Source: JAWKWH01 sp040830725
Lineage (GTDB): Bacteria; Pseudomonadota; Alphaproteobacteria; Rhizobiales; Rhizobiaceae
Direction: 5' to 3'
DNA length: 64,000 nt
NCBI GenBank assembly: GCA_040830725.1
Contig: JBFOMG010000018.1
Span: 62,001 to 126,000 of the forward strand
Position 1 is the first letter of the stretch. Each line of letters begins with the position of its first letter. Both the position numbers and the translations under genes were made by a program. Under the pieces are notes generated by a model, which had not been told where the DNA came from, ran no database searches, and saw only the letters and a program-made list of their open reading frames with translations. Positions 9,210-18,123 of the stretch are shown piece after piece.

Positions 9210-9827
9210 TCAAGGATAAAGCCGCGCTGTCTCCCAGCCGCCCTGACCATCAGATTTGAAGAGTAAACGGTCGTGCAGGCGGAACGGCCGGTCATGCCAG
9301 AATTCGAATTGAACCGGCCTGATACGGAAGCCCGACCAGTGGTCCGGTCGGGGAATTTTGCCTATTCCGAATTTGGCGGTGTACTCGGCCACCGATTTCT
9401 CCAGCGCAAACCGGCTCTCCAGTGGTCGCGACTGTTTTGACGCCCAGGCGCCAATGCGGCTGCCGCGCGGCCTTGTATCGTAGTAAGCGTCGGCTTCATC
9501 GGGTGTCACGGTCTCGACCGGACCTCTCAGCCGAACCTGCCGGCGCAGGCTCTTCCAGTGAAAACACATTGCAGCTTTCTTCGAGGCCAGTATTTGTGAT
9601 CCCTTGGCGCTTTCATAGTTGGTGTAGAAAACGAAGCCGTCTTCATCGAAACCCTTGAGCAACACCATGCGGACATCCGGCAGTCCGTCGCCGTCCACCG
9701 TGGCCAACGCAACCGCCGTCGGGTCATTGGGCTCGGATTTGTGCGCATCGTTCAGCCATTCGCCAAACAGGGCGACGGGATCGGTCGCGGCGGTAAAGTC
9801 ACTGCTTGTTAACCCTGTTTCACTCAT
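9210..9827 (-). CDS. pdxH: pyridoxamine 5'-phosphate oxidase
   Basis: An FMN enzyme that oxidises pyridoxine or pyridoxamine phosphate to pyridoxal phosphate. The ATG at 9827 (MSETGLTSSDF) is preceded by GAGCGGA and gives 205 aa, the family length; a longer in-frame start at 9890 would run into the divergent lipoprotein gene. Visible are MVLLKGFDEDGFVFYTNYES, ALCFHW-like AMCFHWKSLRRQVRL, SRIGAWASKQS and the C-terminal LYP ending. It is transcribed away from the surface lipoprotein gene. Confidence 0.95.
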   Translation of the reverse strand: MSETGLTSSDFTAATDPVALFGEWLNDAHKSEPNDPTAVALATVDGDGLPDVRMVLLKGFDEDGFVFYTNYESAKGSQILASKKAAMCFHWKSLRRQVRLRGPVETVTPDEADAYYDTRPRGSRIGAWASKQSRPLESRFALEKSVAEYTAKFGIGKIPRPDHWSGFRIRPVQFEFWHDRPFRLHDRLLFKSDGQGGWETARLYP

Positions 9828-9857
9828 AATTCCGCTCTGAGTTCGAAGTACCGAAGA

Positions 9858-10346
9858 GTGGGAGATTGCCCATTGTTGCGCCCGGCGCAAGTGGCCAAAC
9901 CGTATTCGACACGAAATCCGTTGAGATTCCGTGCCGGTTTTGTGGCGCTTTTTGCCGCTTTGGTATGGCTTTCCGGCTGCGCTTCCGGCGGGATCGACAT
10001 GCTTGGTGTTGGCACGGACAATAAAGTCAAGACAGGTTCGATAGCCGCAGACGGGTCGGCTCCGGCGGCGTCGGAAGCATGGTCAGACGAAATGACCATA
10101 CGAAACGCCGTTTCTTCGGCAAATCTGGCGGAGTTGGGCGATAGCCCCCTGGCCTGGGCAAATGCCGATACGGGCTCACAGGGCGCGGTTACCCAGATTA
10201 CCGAAATTGACGTTGAAGGTATCAGATGCCGGAAGTTCATCGCATCGCGCGAGAGCTTTGAAGGAGTGTCGCTTTACGCCGGCGAAGCCTGTCTGCAAGG
10301 CAATGGCATCTGGCAGATGCGGAAGTTCGGTCCCGCAGAGGGCTGA
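9858..10346 (+). CDS. RT0821/Lpp0805-type surface lipoprotein
   Basis: About 160 aa with a lipoprotein signal: a hydrophobic stretch followed by lipobox LSGC and Ala-Ser after the Cys. The C-terminal half, with CRKFIASR, YAGEACLQGNGIWQM and a GP ending, matches my memory of the RT0821/Lpp0805 surface-protein family of alphaproteobacteria; function is unknown. The start is uncertain: GTG 9858 gives the longest form, while TTG 9873 (GGAG upstream) and GTG 9891 are also plausible. The promoter must lie in the roughly 30-60 bases shared with pdxH. Confidence 0.72.
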   Translation: MGDCPLLRPAQVAKPYSTRNPLRFRAGFVALFAALVWLSGCASGGIDMLGVGTDNKVKTGSIAADGSAPAASEAWSDEMTIRNAVSSANLAELGDSPLAWANADTGSQGAVTQITEIDVEGIRCRKFIASRESFEGVSLYAGEACLQGNGIWQMRKFGPAEG

Positions 10347-10448
10347 AAACGGCCAATTCTGTTCGATTTGGGCGCCAAACACTGGAATTTCTTCCTAAAA
10401 ATACGCATATGAAGCCCAACTGAGTTCATTTGCAGGCGGATCGAGATC

Positions 10449-11369
10449 ATGCGTGATCCCTATTCTGTTCTGGGTGTGGCGAAAAATGCATCCCAGAAGG
10501 ACATAAAATCGGCCTTTCGCAAACTGGCCAAGAAACATCATCCCGACCAAAACCGGGATGACCCGAAAGCGCAGGCGAAATTTGCCGAGGTCAATCAGGC
10601 CTACGAGATCGTTGGCGACGAAAAGCGCCGGGCGGCATTTGACCGTGGTGAAATCGACGCGGAAGGCAAAGAGCGCTTTCACGGTTTCGAGGGCGCCGGC
10701 GCCGATCCTTTCGCGGGTTTCAGAAGAGCCGGCGGCGGACCGGGTGGCGGCCATTTCGAGTTTCGCACCAGTCGCGGCGGTAACCCGTTCGGCGGCGATG
10801 GCGCCGATATATTCAGTGAACTGTTCGGCCAGGCCTTTTCCAACCAGCCAGGAGGCGGGGGCGCGCGAGCGCAAAAAGGCGCCGATCTCGAAGTCTCGCT
10901 TGCCGTGTCGCTGGAAGAAGTCGCTTCAGCCGCCAAGGTCACCGCAGTTTTTCCGGAAGGACGCAAGGTTGCGGTAAAACTGCCCAAATATGTCGAAGAC
11001 GGTCAGACAATTCGGCTGAAAGGTCAGGGTCATCCCTCACCGATGGGTCAGGGAAACGGCGATGCGTTGGTGAAGTTGAGGATCAAGCGTCATCCGCGTT
11101 TCCGTCTTGAGCGCCGGGATCTCCACGCGACAATGAACGTCAAGCTCGAAGATGCCGTGCTGGGTGCAAAGCAGCCATTCGAGACGCTTTCCGGCAAGGT
11201 TGCGGTCTCGGTGCCGGCCTGGTCGAATTCAGGCAAAACCTTTCGCCTGAAAGGTCGGGGCCTGCCCAAAAAGGACGGCTCGAAGGGCGATCTGCTGATC
11301 GAGATGAGAGTGGATGTGCCTGAGGGCGACACTGAACTTGAAACCTTGATGAAAAAGCGCCGCGTCTAA
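10449..11369 (+). CDS. DnaJ-like co-chaperone without zinc finger (CbpA/DnaJ class B type)
   Basis: A 306-aa J-domain protein that would stimulate DnaK ATPase activity. The J domain occupies residues 1-66 with the essential HPD in KKHHPDQNRD. A Gly/Phe-rich linker (about 75-135) follows, then two C-terminal substrate-binding beta domains. The four CxxCxGxG zinc repeats of DnaJ are absent, so this is the CbpA-like class. It is followed by fabI and a phosphatase gene, an order I recognise from rhizobial chromosomes. Confidence 0.9.
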   Translation: MRDPYSVLGVAKNASQKDIKSAFRKLAKKHHPDQNRDDPKAQAKFAEVNQAYEIVGDEKRRAAFDRGEIDAEGKERFHGFEGAGADPFAGFRRAGGGPGGGHFEFRTSRGGNPFGGDGADIFSELFGQAFSNQPGGGGARAQKGADLEVSLAVSLEEVASAAKVTAVFPEGRKVAVKLPKYVEDGQTIRLKGQGHPSPMGQGNGDALVKLRIKRHPRFRLERRDLHATMNVKLEDAVLGAKQPFETLSGKVAVSVPAWSNSGKTFRLKGRGLPKKDGSKGDLLIEMRVDVPEGDTELETLMKKRRV

Positions 11370-11468
11370 CTTGGTTCGCAACCAGTCTCGCCCGTCAGCC
11401 TTGAAGGCCGCCTGTTGCTGTGCGATAGGCTCAGACAATAAGGAATCGCAGTTGCGGAGAGTTGAGGG

Positions 11469-12287
11469 ATGGCATCTGGCAGCGGCCTAATGGCAGGTAA
11501 ACGTGGCCTGATCATGGGTGTGGCAAATAACCGGTCGATCGCATGGGGCATTGCCAAGGCTTGTGCGGCTGAGGGAGCTGAATTGGCACTGACCTATCAG
11601 GGCGATGCGCTGAAGAAGCGGGTCGGACCGCTGGCCGACGAATTGGGTGCTGTCCTTGCCGGCCATTGCGACGTCACCGAGGAAGCTACCGTCGATGCTG
11701 TGTTCGATTCGCTGGCTGAGCGCTGGGGCAAAATTGATTTTGTCGTCCACGCCATCGCTTTTTCCGACAAGGACGAGTTGACGGGTCGCTACGTCGAAAC
11801 CAGCCGGGATAATTTCTCCCGCACCATGGATGTGTCGGTCTATTCGTTCACTTCGGTGGCGCGTCGTGCTGAAGCAATCATGAACGACGGCGGCTCAATA
11901 CTGACGCTGACCTATTATGGTGCTGAAAAAGTCATGCCGCATTACAATGTCATGGGGGTTGCAAAAGCGGCGCTCGAAGCCAGTGTGCGGTATCTTGCCG
12001 TTGATCTCGGTGGCCGCGGTATCCGTGTGAATGCTATTTCAGCCGGCCCGATCAAAACACTTGCCGCATCGGGAATTGGCGATTTCCGCTACATATTGCG
12101 CTGGAACGAATACAACTCGCCTTTGAAGCGGGTGGTTACAATCGACGAAGTCGGCGCTTCGGCGCTGTATCTGCTTTCCGACATGTCGCGCGGCGTTTCC
12201 GGCGAAATTCACCATGTCGATTCCGGCTATCATGTCGTTGGCATGAAATCCGTTGACGCGCCGGATATCTCGGTGGTCAAGGACTGA
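11469..12287 (+). CDS. fabI: enoyl-[acyl-carrier-protein] reductase (NADH)
   Basis: The last reduction of the fatty-acid elongation cycle. The 272-aa short-chain dehydrogenase-like fold begins with GLIMGVANNRSIAWGIA, the FabI-specific NADH-binding loop. The catalytic pair is within the YYGAEKVMPHYNVMGVAKA segment (Tyr and Lys six apart), and the C-terminus ends near HHVDSGYHVVGM. The ATG at 11469 follows GAGGG. It lies 99 bases after the dnaJ-like gene and 33 bases before the phosphatase. Confidence 0.95.
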   Translation: MASGSGLMAGKRGLIMGVANNRSIAWGIAKACAAEGAELALTYQGDALKKRVGPLADELGAVLAGHCDVTEEATVDAVFDSLAERWGKIDFVVHAIAFSDKDELTGRYVETSRDNFSRTMDVSVYSFTSVARRAEAIMNDGGSILTLTYYGAEKVMPHYNVMGVAKAALEASVRYLAVDLGGRGIRVNAISAGPIKTLAASGIGDFRYILRWNEYNSPLKRVVTIDEVGASALYLLSDMSRGVSGEIHHVDSGYHVVGMKSVDAPDISVVKD

Positions 12288-12320
12288 GATTCTGTCCAAG
12301 TTTATTGAAATGCCGATCGC

Positions 12321-12908
12321 ATGAACCGCACCATCTATTTTGTCCGGCACGGCCAGACCGATTGGAACGCGGAGTTTCGCTTTCAAGGCCAGCAGGACAT
12401 CCCGATCAATGCACTGGGCCGTCAGCAAGCCATGCGGAATGGTGAAACACTTCGTGCTGTTTTGACGGATCCGGAGGCGTTCGATTTCATCGCCAGTCCC
12501 CTGTCGCGCACCCGCCAGACCATGGAGATCATTCGCGGTGAATTGGATCTGCCGCAAAATGAATACCGTACGGATAGGCGGTTACTCGAACTCAACTATG
12601 GAGACTGGGAAGGCCAGACGATCGACGAGATGCGGCAGTCCCATGGTGAAATGAGCGAAGCGCGCAATCGCAACAAATGGGAATTTGTTCCACCAGGCAA
12701 CGGTGCGGAAAGTTACGCAATGCTTTCGCAGCGCTTTGAACCCTGGTTGAGCGAGACCCTCAAGCAGTCAGTCTGCGTCACCCATGGCGGTGTATTGCGG
12801 TGCATTTGGCGGCTTGTCGGCGGCAAGTCGGCAGATGAGGCCGGTCAGCTGATCATTCCGCAAGACCGGATCTTGCGGATGGAAAACACGAGCCTGGAAT
12901 GGATCTGA
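12321..12908 (+). CDS. histidine phosphatase family protein
   Basis: A 195-aa member of the phosphoglycerate-mutase-like superfamily. The catalytic RHG is in YFVRHGQTDWN (about residues 6-16), a second conserved Arg in SPLSRTRQT, the acid in LLELNYGDWEG, and the second His in VTHGGVLR near residue 153. The substrate is unknown; bacterial relatives act on sugar phosphates, alpha-ribazole phosphate or phosphoproteins. The gene follows fabI closely and converges on DUF1344. Confidence 0.88.
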   Translation: MNRTIYFVRHGQTDWNAEFRFQGQQDIPINALGRQQAMRNGETLRAVLTDPEAFDFIASPLSRTRQTMEIIRGELDLPQNEYRTDRRLLELNYGDWEGQTIDEMRQSHGEMSEARNRNKWEFVPPGNGAESYAMLSQRFEPWLSETLKQSVCVTHGGVLRCIWRLVGGKSADEAGQLIIPQDRILRMENTSLEWI

Positions 12909-12918
12909 AGCTTGCCGG

Positions 12919-13167
12919 CTACTCGAACAGTTCCATGTCGGTAATCTGGTTTTCGCCGTTGACCGTGTCGAAGGCAATGAGCACTTCCATGCCCTCCTGA
13001 ATGGTCTCAGGGTCAAGTTCGCTTGGAAGCCGATAGGTGTTGCCATCCTCAAGCACGATGGTCATCGCCTCGCGGTCAATTGCCGTGATCTTGCCATCTG
13101 CATCTCCGGCGAAAGCCAGTCCGCAGGTAAACATGGTGGTCAGCAAAATTGCGGTAATCTTTTTCAT
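12919..13167 (-). CDS. DUF1344 small exported protein
   Basis: An 82-aa protein with a signal peptide (MKKITAILLTTMFTCGLAFA) followed by a compact beta domain: DGKITAIDREAMTIVLEDG, a YRLP turn, EGMEVLIAFD. This fits the DUF1344 family of alphaproteobacteria, a small OB/SH3-like exported domain without known function. It is convergent with the phosphatase gene and divergent from aroC with about 175 bases between. Confidence 0.8.
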   Translation of the reverse strand: MKKITAILLTTMFTCGLAFAGDADGKITAIDREAMTIVLEDGNTYRLPSELDPETIQEGMEVLIAFDTVNGENQITDMELFE

Positions 13168-13344
13168 AGTCAGTTCCCATTACTTCCAATCAGAGCCGGT
13201 GCCGCCAATTCCCGGGCATGACCAGCGGACGTCCCTCTGGTCGAGCAATACCCCAATTATGGCGAAACTAAAACGCCGAATGCGCGTTTGACCGAAAATT
13301 GATTACTCAATAGAAGGCTCCCACAAGTTCAATGGTTGTTTTTG

Positions 13345-14439
13345 ATGTCTCACAACACTTTTGGCCATCTTTTTCGCGTGACGACCTGGGGCGAAAGCCA
13401 TGGTCCGGCGCTTGGTTGCGTTGTTGATGGTTGTCCACCCGGCATCAATTTCACGCTGAACGATATCCAGTCGCAGCTTGACCGCCGGCGGCCCGGCCAG
13501 TCAAAATTCGTAACGCAACGCCGTGAGGCAGATCAGGTTGAGATCCTGTCTGGTGTCATTGAGGATGGCGACGGCCTTGTGACGACCGGTACGCCGGTCT
13601 CAATGCTCATCCGCAATACCGACCAGCGGTCGAAAGACTATAGCGAAATCGCCCGTCAGTACCGGCCTGGCCACGCCGATTATGCCTACGACATGAAATA
13701 CGGTGTCCGGGATTACCGCGGCGGAGGCCGCTCATCGGCACGTGAAACGGCGGCACGGGTCGCAGCGGGAGCACTGGCGCAAAGGGTTGTACCTGGATTG
13801 AACGTCCGCGGCGCGCTGGTCTCGATGGGAGAGCGGTCTGTCGATCGCGCCAACTGGGATTGGAGCTTTGTCGGCGCGGAAGACAATCCGTTTTTCACAC
13901 CCGATCCGGCATCGGTGCCGGTGTTTGCGGACTATTTGGACGGTATTCGCAAGTCAGGATCGTCGGTCGGCGCGGTGATTGAAATTGTCGCTGAAGGGGT
14001 TCCTGCCGGTTTGGGGGCGCCGATCTACGCCAAGCTTGATCAGGACATCGCTTCCAATCTGATGTCAATCAATGCCGTCAAAGGTGTCGAGATCGGCAAT
14101 GGATTTGAAGCAGCACGGATCACCGGAGAGGAAAACGCCGATGAGATGCGTGCCGGTGACGATGGTAAGCCTGTTTTCCTGTCCAACAAGGCAGGTGGCG
14201 TACTGGGTGGTATTTCCACGGGCCAGCCGGTTGTCGCGCGATTTGCCGTAAAACCAACATCGTCAATTCTCACCCCCCGGAAATCGGTCGACAAAGACGG
14301 CAATGAAATCGATATCGTGACCAAGGGTCGCCACGATCCCTGCGTGGGAATTCGTGCCGTGCCGATTGGCGAGGCCATGGTTGCGTGCGCCATCGCGGAC
14401 CACTATCTGAGACATCGAGGCCAGACCGGGCGAGTTTAG
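13345..14439 (+). CDS. aroC: chorismate synthase
   Basis: The last step of the shikimate pathway, turning EPSP into chorismate with reduced FMN. At 364 aa it has the standard length. Family signatures are WGESHGPALGCVVDG near the start, YRGGGRSSARETAARVAAG near residue 130 and KSVDKDG...GRHDPCVGIRAVPI near the end. ATG 13345 (MSHNTFGHLF) is preferred over in-frame TTG 13336. It is followed after 19 bases by ribB. Confidence 0.96.
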   Translation: MSHNTFGHLFRVTTWGESHGPALGCVVDGCPPGINFTLNDIQSQLDRRRPGQSKFVTQRREADQVEILSGVIEDGDGLVTTGTPVSMLIRNTDQRSKDYSEIARQYRPGHADYAYDMKYGVRDYRGGGRSSARETAARVAAGALAQRVVPGLNVRGALVSMGERSVDRANWDWSFVGAEDNPFFTPDPASVPVFADYLDGIRKSGSSVGAVIEIVAEGVPAGLGAPIYAKLDQDIASNLMSINAVKGVEIGNGFEAARITGEENADEMRAGDDGKPVFLSNKAGGVLGGISTGQPVVARFAVKPTSSILTPRKSVDKDGNEIDIVTKGRHDPCVGIRAVPIGEAMVACAIADHYLRHRGQTGRV

Positions 14440-14458
14440 CCGAATTGAGTGAGTTGCC

Positions 14459-15568
14459 ATGGCCTATGACCAGAAGAAAATTGCCGAAGCATTGCGCGCG
14501 TTTGAAGCCGGCGAGATCGTCGTCGTCACCGATGATGACGGACGTGAGAACGAAGGCGACCTGATCGTTGCGGCTGTCCATTGCACGCCTGAGAAAATGG
14601 CGTTCATCGTCCGCCATACATCCGGAATTGTCTGCACGCCGATGCCGCGAACCGAAGCCAAACGCTTGAATCTGACCGCGATGGTAGCAGAAAATGACGC
14701 ACCCCATTCGACAGCATTCACGATCAGCGTTGATTACAAGCATGGAACCACAACCGGCATATCAGCCGACGACCGCACCCTGACCGTGCGCAATCTTGCC
14801 AATCCCAATTCCGGTGCGGCCGACTTTGTCAGGCCGGGCCACATCTTTCCGCTCGTTGCCCGCGAGGGCGGTGTTTTGATGCGGTCGGGTCACACGGAGG
14901 CCGCTGTCGATTTGTGCAGACTGGCCGACCTGCCGCCGGTCGGCGTGATTTGCGAACTGGTCAACGATGACGGCACGGTGATGCGCGGGCCGGACGTGGC
15001 CGCTTTCGCCCAGGAACATGGGCTGAAGCAGGTTTCGGTCGCCGACCTCATTGCGTATCGCCAGCGGCAGGAGACGCTGGTGGAGCGTATTGAAAATTTT
15101 GACATCGAAACGCCCGGCGGAGATGCGGCTGCATATGTCTACAGATTGCCGTGGGATGTGATGCACCATTTGGCAATCGTTTTCGGCGACATCCGCGATG
15201 GAAGCAGCGTGCCGGTCCGGTTTCACACCGAAGACGTTGTGACCGATATATTCGGGACTGGTGATGAGCTTCATCAGGCAATGAAATCGTTTGGCCAACG
15301 CGGTCGAGGTGTCATCGTCTATCTGCGTGAGGGTTCCGTCGGTGTTGCACATCATGTTCGTTCGCGTCCCGGAGATGAGGCCGAAGGTCATGACGAAGCG
15401 CTCCAGCGTGAAAACGAATGGCGCGAGATCGGGCTTGGCGCCCAGATATTGAAGGATCTCGGCATCGCATCAATACGGCTCATAGCCTCGCGGGAACGGC
15501 ATTATGTCGGCCTCGACGGCTTTGGTATAGAGATCGAAGATACCGAAATCATCGATCGCGACGACTGA
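14459..15568 (+). CDS. ribB: 3,4-dihydroxy-2-butanone-4-phosphate synthase with degenerate GTP cyclohydrolase II half
   Basis: A 369-aa RibBA-shaped protein. Residues 1-202 form a complete DHBP synthase (DDDGRENEGDLIVAA, RHTSGIVC, RPGHIFPL, RSGHTEAAVD), which makes the four-carbon precursor of riboflavin from ribulose 5-phosphate. Residues about 207-369 have the GTP cyclohydrolase II fold, but the zinc-binding cysteines of active enzymes are missing: the equivalent stretch at 254-275 begins RFHTEDVVTDIFG and contains no Cys. The second half is therefore probably non-catalytic, as in rhizobial RibBX-type proteins. The final TGA overlaps the next gene's ATG by one base. Confidence 0.9.
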   Translation: MAYDQKKIAEALRAFEAGEIVVVTDDDGRENEGDLIVAAVHCTPEKMAFIVRHTSGIVCTPMPRTEAKRLNLTAMVAENDAPHSTAFTISVDYKHGTTTGISADDRTLTVRNLANPNSGAADFVRPGHIFPLVAREGGVLMRSGHTEAAVDLCRLADLPPVGVICELVNDDGTVMRGPDVAAFAQEHGLKQVSVADLIAYRQRQETLVERIENFDIETPGGDAAAYVYRLPWDVMHHLAIVFGDIRDGSSVPVRFHTEDVVTDIFGTGDELHQAMKSFGQRGRGVIVYLREGSVGVAHHVRSRPGDEAEGHDEALQRENEWREIGLGAQILKDLGIASIRLIASRERHYVGLDGFGIEIEDTEIIDRDD

Positions 15569-16539
15569 TGCGAATTTTTGGATCTGCCGTTGTCGCGCTG
15601 ACAACCCTCTTTTTCGGCCCCGGATACGCTGCCGATATTCAGGTCGTTGAAACACCGGCACCGGTGCAGCAACTCGTTAAGTCAAGTGACGGTGTCTTTG
15701 TGAAAACGAATGCCGGCTCGTTCCGCCTTAAATCATGTGCTGGCAAACCGGTGTGCCTGACCCGCTCGCCGATCACGGGGGAATTGCCGACCGCTCCCGA
15801 TATTGGGTTACCCGATGGGCAAGTTGCCGTCGCTGCGAAGGGTGATCTCAGGCGGGCTTGGTATGGCCGGCCGACACGCCGTTATGGCCACGCAGTATTG
15901 GGTGACGATCTTGAGGCTGGTTCGCTTGTCGCTGAAGACGATCAGGGCAGGCACTACGAACTGCTCCTCGACCGGTCCTATGTTTTCGAAGACATCACGC
16001 CCCGCATTTTCGATCTGGATCGCGATGGCCACAACGAGATCATCACTATCCGGTCATCCCTGAACAGCGGTGCGGCAATTGCCATTTACGGCCTTGAAGA
16101 CGGAGCATTGAAGCTGCTCGCCGCCACGCCGGAAATCGGTCGTTCTCACCGTTGGCTCAACATTGCCGGCATCGGTGATTTTCCCGGTGCCGGTGTGAAT
16201 GCGATCGCCTGGGTGGAGACACCCCATATCGGCGGAGTTTTGCGAATGGGTGTATTCAACGGTCGTGATATTGAAATATTTTCAAACAGTTATCGCGGAT
16301 TTTCGAATCACTTCATCGGTTCGCGTGAACTTGGCTTGTCCGCGATCGGCGACTTCAATGGCGATGGTGTGCCGGATCTCGCAATACCGTCTGCGGGCCG
16401 CGCCAGCATGGTCATCGCCACACGGCTGGGATTGACCAGTATCGAATTGCCGGGCCGCGTTGGACATGCTGTAGCGGCAATCGGAAACCGGATTGTGACC
16501 GCCGACACAGAAGGAAACCTGATCGTCATCCATCCGTGA
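15568..16539 (+). CDS. exported FG-GAP/VCBS repeat protein
   Basis: A 323-aa protein with an N-terminal signal peptide (FGSAVVALTTLFFGPGYAA). At least three degenerate calcium-loop repeats of the FG-GAP/VCBS kind are visible: FDLDRDGHNEIITI, GIGDFPGAGVNAIAWV and IGDFNGDGVPDLAIP. They suggest a small beta-propeller in the periplasm or on the surface. No enzymatic motif is seen. The ATG at 15568 shares its A with the ribB stop, so it is very likely translated with ribB, although a functional link is not obvious. Confidence 0.8.
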   Translation: MRIFGSAVVALTTLFFGPGYAADIQVVETPAPVQQLVKSSDGVFVKTNAGSFRLKSCAGKPVCLTRSPITGELPTAPDIGLPDGQVAVAAKGDLRRAWYGRPTRRYGHAVLGDDLEAGSLVAEDDQGRHYELLLDRSYVFEDITPRIFDLDRDGHNEIITIRSSLNSGAAIAIYGLEDGALKLLAATPEIGRSHRWLNIAGIGDFPGAGVNAIAWVETPHIGGVLRMGVFNGRDIEIFSNSYRGFSNHFIGSRELGLSAIGDFNGDGVPDLAIPSAGRASMVIATRLGLTSIELPGRVGHAVAAIGNRIVTADTEGNLIVIHP

Positions 16540-16632
16540 GTTCTAGCGGCTTCAGCGAAATATTGTCTGTCGCCTTAGCAAATCCGAAATACAGATTTGC
16601 GATAGTCAGCTGAACGATGGAGTTTGCGACAG

Positions 16633-17592
16633 ATGTGGAATTTTTCGCTCGGAACAACGGTTTCGCTATTGGCTCGAACCTGGCCATTTCTGGCGCTGAG
16701 ATTTGTTGTCTTCGGCGGAATTGCGATTCTGTTTTTGGCAGTCACCGGATCGGGCGCCTTGATCGGTTATGGAGTCGGTTCGGGCTTCTATGACGAGGCA
16801 TCCGGTTACCAGTTCGGCATCTATGGAACTATCGGCGGGTTTGTTCTTTCTGGCCTGATCTTCAGGCTGATCAGGCAATACATTCTCTACATGGTCAAAG
16901 CTGCGCACATCGCTGTCATGATGAAACTGATCGACGGCGACCCATTGCCGGAGGGAACCGGACAAGTTGCCTATGGCAGGCAGGTGGTTACCGAGCGCTT
17001 CGCAGAGGCGAACGTCCTTTTCGCACTCGATCTGCTGATCAAGGGAGTGGTCAAGACCATCGGCAAAATCATTTCCGGCGTCGGCGCATTCATTCCGATT
17101 CCGGGGTTGCAGCAGATCATCGGCATTATCAACGCAGTCATCGAGACATCAGTCACTTTCGTTGATGAAATCATCCTTGCTTACAATGTTCGCAATGACA
17201 GCGAAAATCCTTGGCAGTCGTCACGGCATGCGCTTGTGCTTTACGCGCAAAACGGAAAGACGATGATCAAGAACGCTGCCTGGCTGACATTTTTCCTATT
17301 TGCGATTTCCGTGCTGATATTCCTGATCCTGGTCGGGCCTCTGGCTGCGATGTTTGCCGCAACACCGGGTACGAACATCGCCTACGGGATCATTGCGGCG
17401 GTCGTTTTTGCCATCTTTGTCAAGGAAACCTTGATTGAGCCTTTTGCAGTTGCAGCGCTCATGCAGGTCTATTTCGAGACGATCGAGGGGCAGGTCCCCG
17501 ATCCGGAATGGGATGCCAAACTTGCCGGCATGTCCAGCAAATTTCGCGAGCTGAAAGACAGGGCAATCGGAAATCAGGTTTGGTCGAGTTGA
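16633..17592 (+). CDS. multispanning inner-membrane protein, unknown function
   Basis: A 319-aa protein with hydrophobic segments around residues 18-45, 60-85, 125-165 (amphipathic, with Gly/Ile-rich IIGIINAVIE), 215-245 and 250-275. A soluble tail follows the last segment. ATG 16633 is preferred because GGAG lies ten bases ahead; the in-frame TTG 16624 is too close to it. I recognise no named family. The glycine-rich helices suggest a channel-like or scaffolding fold, which is inference only. The gene is separate from the FG-GAP gene by about 90 bases. Confidence 0.75.
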   Translation: MWNFSLGTTVSLLARTWPFLALRFVVFGGIAILFLAVTGSGALIGYGVGSGFYDEASGYQFGIYGTIGGFVLSGLIFRLIRQYILYMVKAAHIAVMMKLIDGDPLPEGTGQVAYGRQVVTERFAEANVLFALDLLIKGVVKTIGKIISGVGAFIPIPGLQQIIGIINAVIETSVTFVDEIILAYNVRNDSENPWQSSRHALVLYAQNGKTMIKNAAWLTFFLFAISVLIFLILVGPLAAMFAATPGTNIAYGIIAAVVFAIFVKETLIEPFAVAALMQVYFETIEGQVPDPEWDAKLAGMSSKFRELKDRAIGNQVWSS

Positions 17593-17635
17593 ATCGGTTG
17601 GCGTAAGCCAAACGGAGCTTCACACACTGACGGCA

Positions 17636-17815
17636 TCAAAGCAGACCATCATATGGCGAGGTGTCGGCTTTGCCTGTTTCTTCCGTGTAGCGCCAAAATG
17701 CACCACCGAAGCGTTTGAACAATCCCTTCAGCTTGTCGGAGTACCCATTTGCGCTTAATTCCTTGGCGACGTTGGAATTTCTGATAATCTCGGCGGTTGG
17801 GGTATTAATTGACAT
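17636..17815 (-). CDS. small basic protein, 59 aa, unknown function
   Basis: An ATG at 17815 opens a 59-codon frame ending with TGA at 17636-17638. The protein starts MSINTPTAEIIRNSN, contains KELSANGYSDKLKGLFKRFG and ends with a hydrophilic TSPYDGLL. The likely ribosome-binding stretch GAGATAAAG sits directly before the ATG. Composition is amphipathic and mildly basic, without Cys or a membrane segment. I do not recognise a family. It occupies an otherwise non-coding gap between the membrane protein (convergent) and the deacetylase gene (divergent). Confidence 0.55.
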   Translation of the reverse strand: MSINTPTAEIIRNSNVAKELSANGYSDKLKGLFKRFGGAFWRYTEETGKADTSPYDGLL

Positions 17816-18123
17816 CTTTATCTCGCTTTCTGTCTTTCGAATTGATGATTTGAGACTACGAGATCGTGGTGGAGGCCGCTTGAAGGAGGGCGTGACACTG
17901 TCTTGCCATTTGCTTTATTTTGCTTGCCTGATGCGTAATTAGCCTTGATTTTTCGATTTGGCAGCTACTCGGTTGATCCTGAACGGAGGAACTGCCGGAG
18001 AATTGATCATTAGGTTCCAGGCCCGTTGATTGGCACGATAGGATGCCGTTTGCCCGGTTACAGTGCTGGTGGAAATGTTCGAAAGCCGGTAGCAAAGGTA
18101 ACACGAACTGATAGAGTCGCCTG
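17816..18123. other. 308-base divergent intergenic region
   Basis: This gap separates the 59-codon gene on the minus strand from the deacetylase gene on the plus strand and should hold both promoters. I could find no convincing reading frame, RNA gene or strong inverted repeat in it. Confidence 0.5.

Noticed and set aside
17715..17942. A 75-codon plus-strand frame in the gap before the deacetylase gene
   Set aside because: Starts with TTG without a ribosome-binding site and is opposite the better-supported 59-codon gene.
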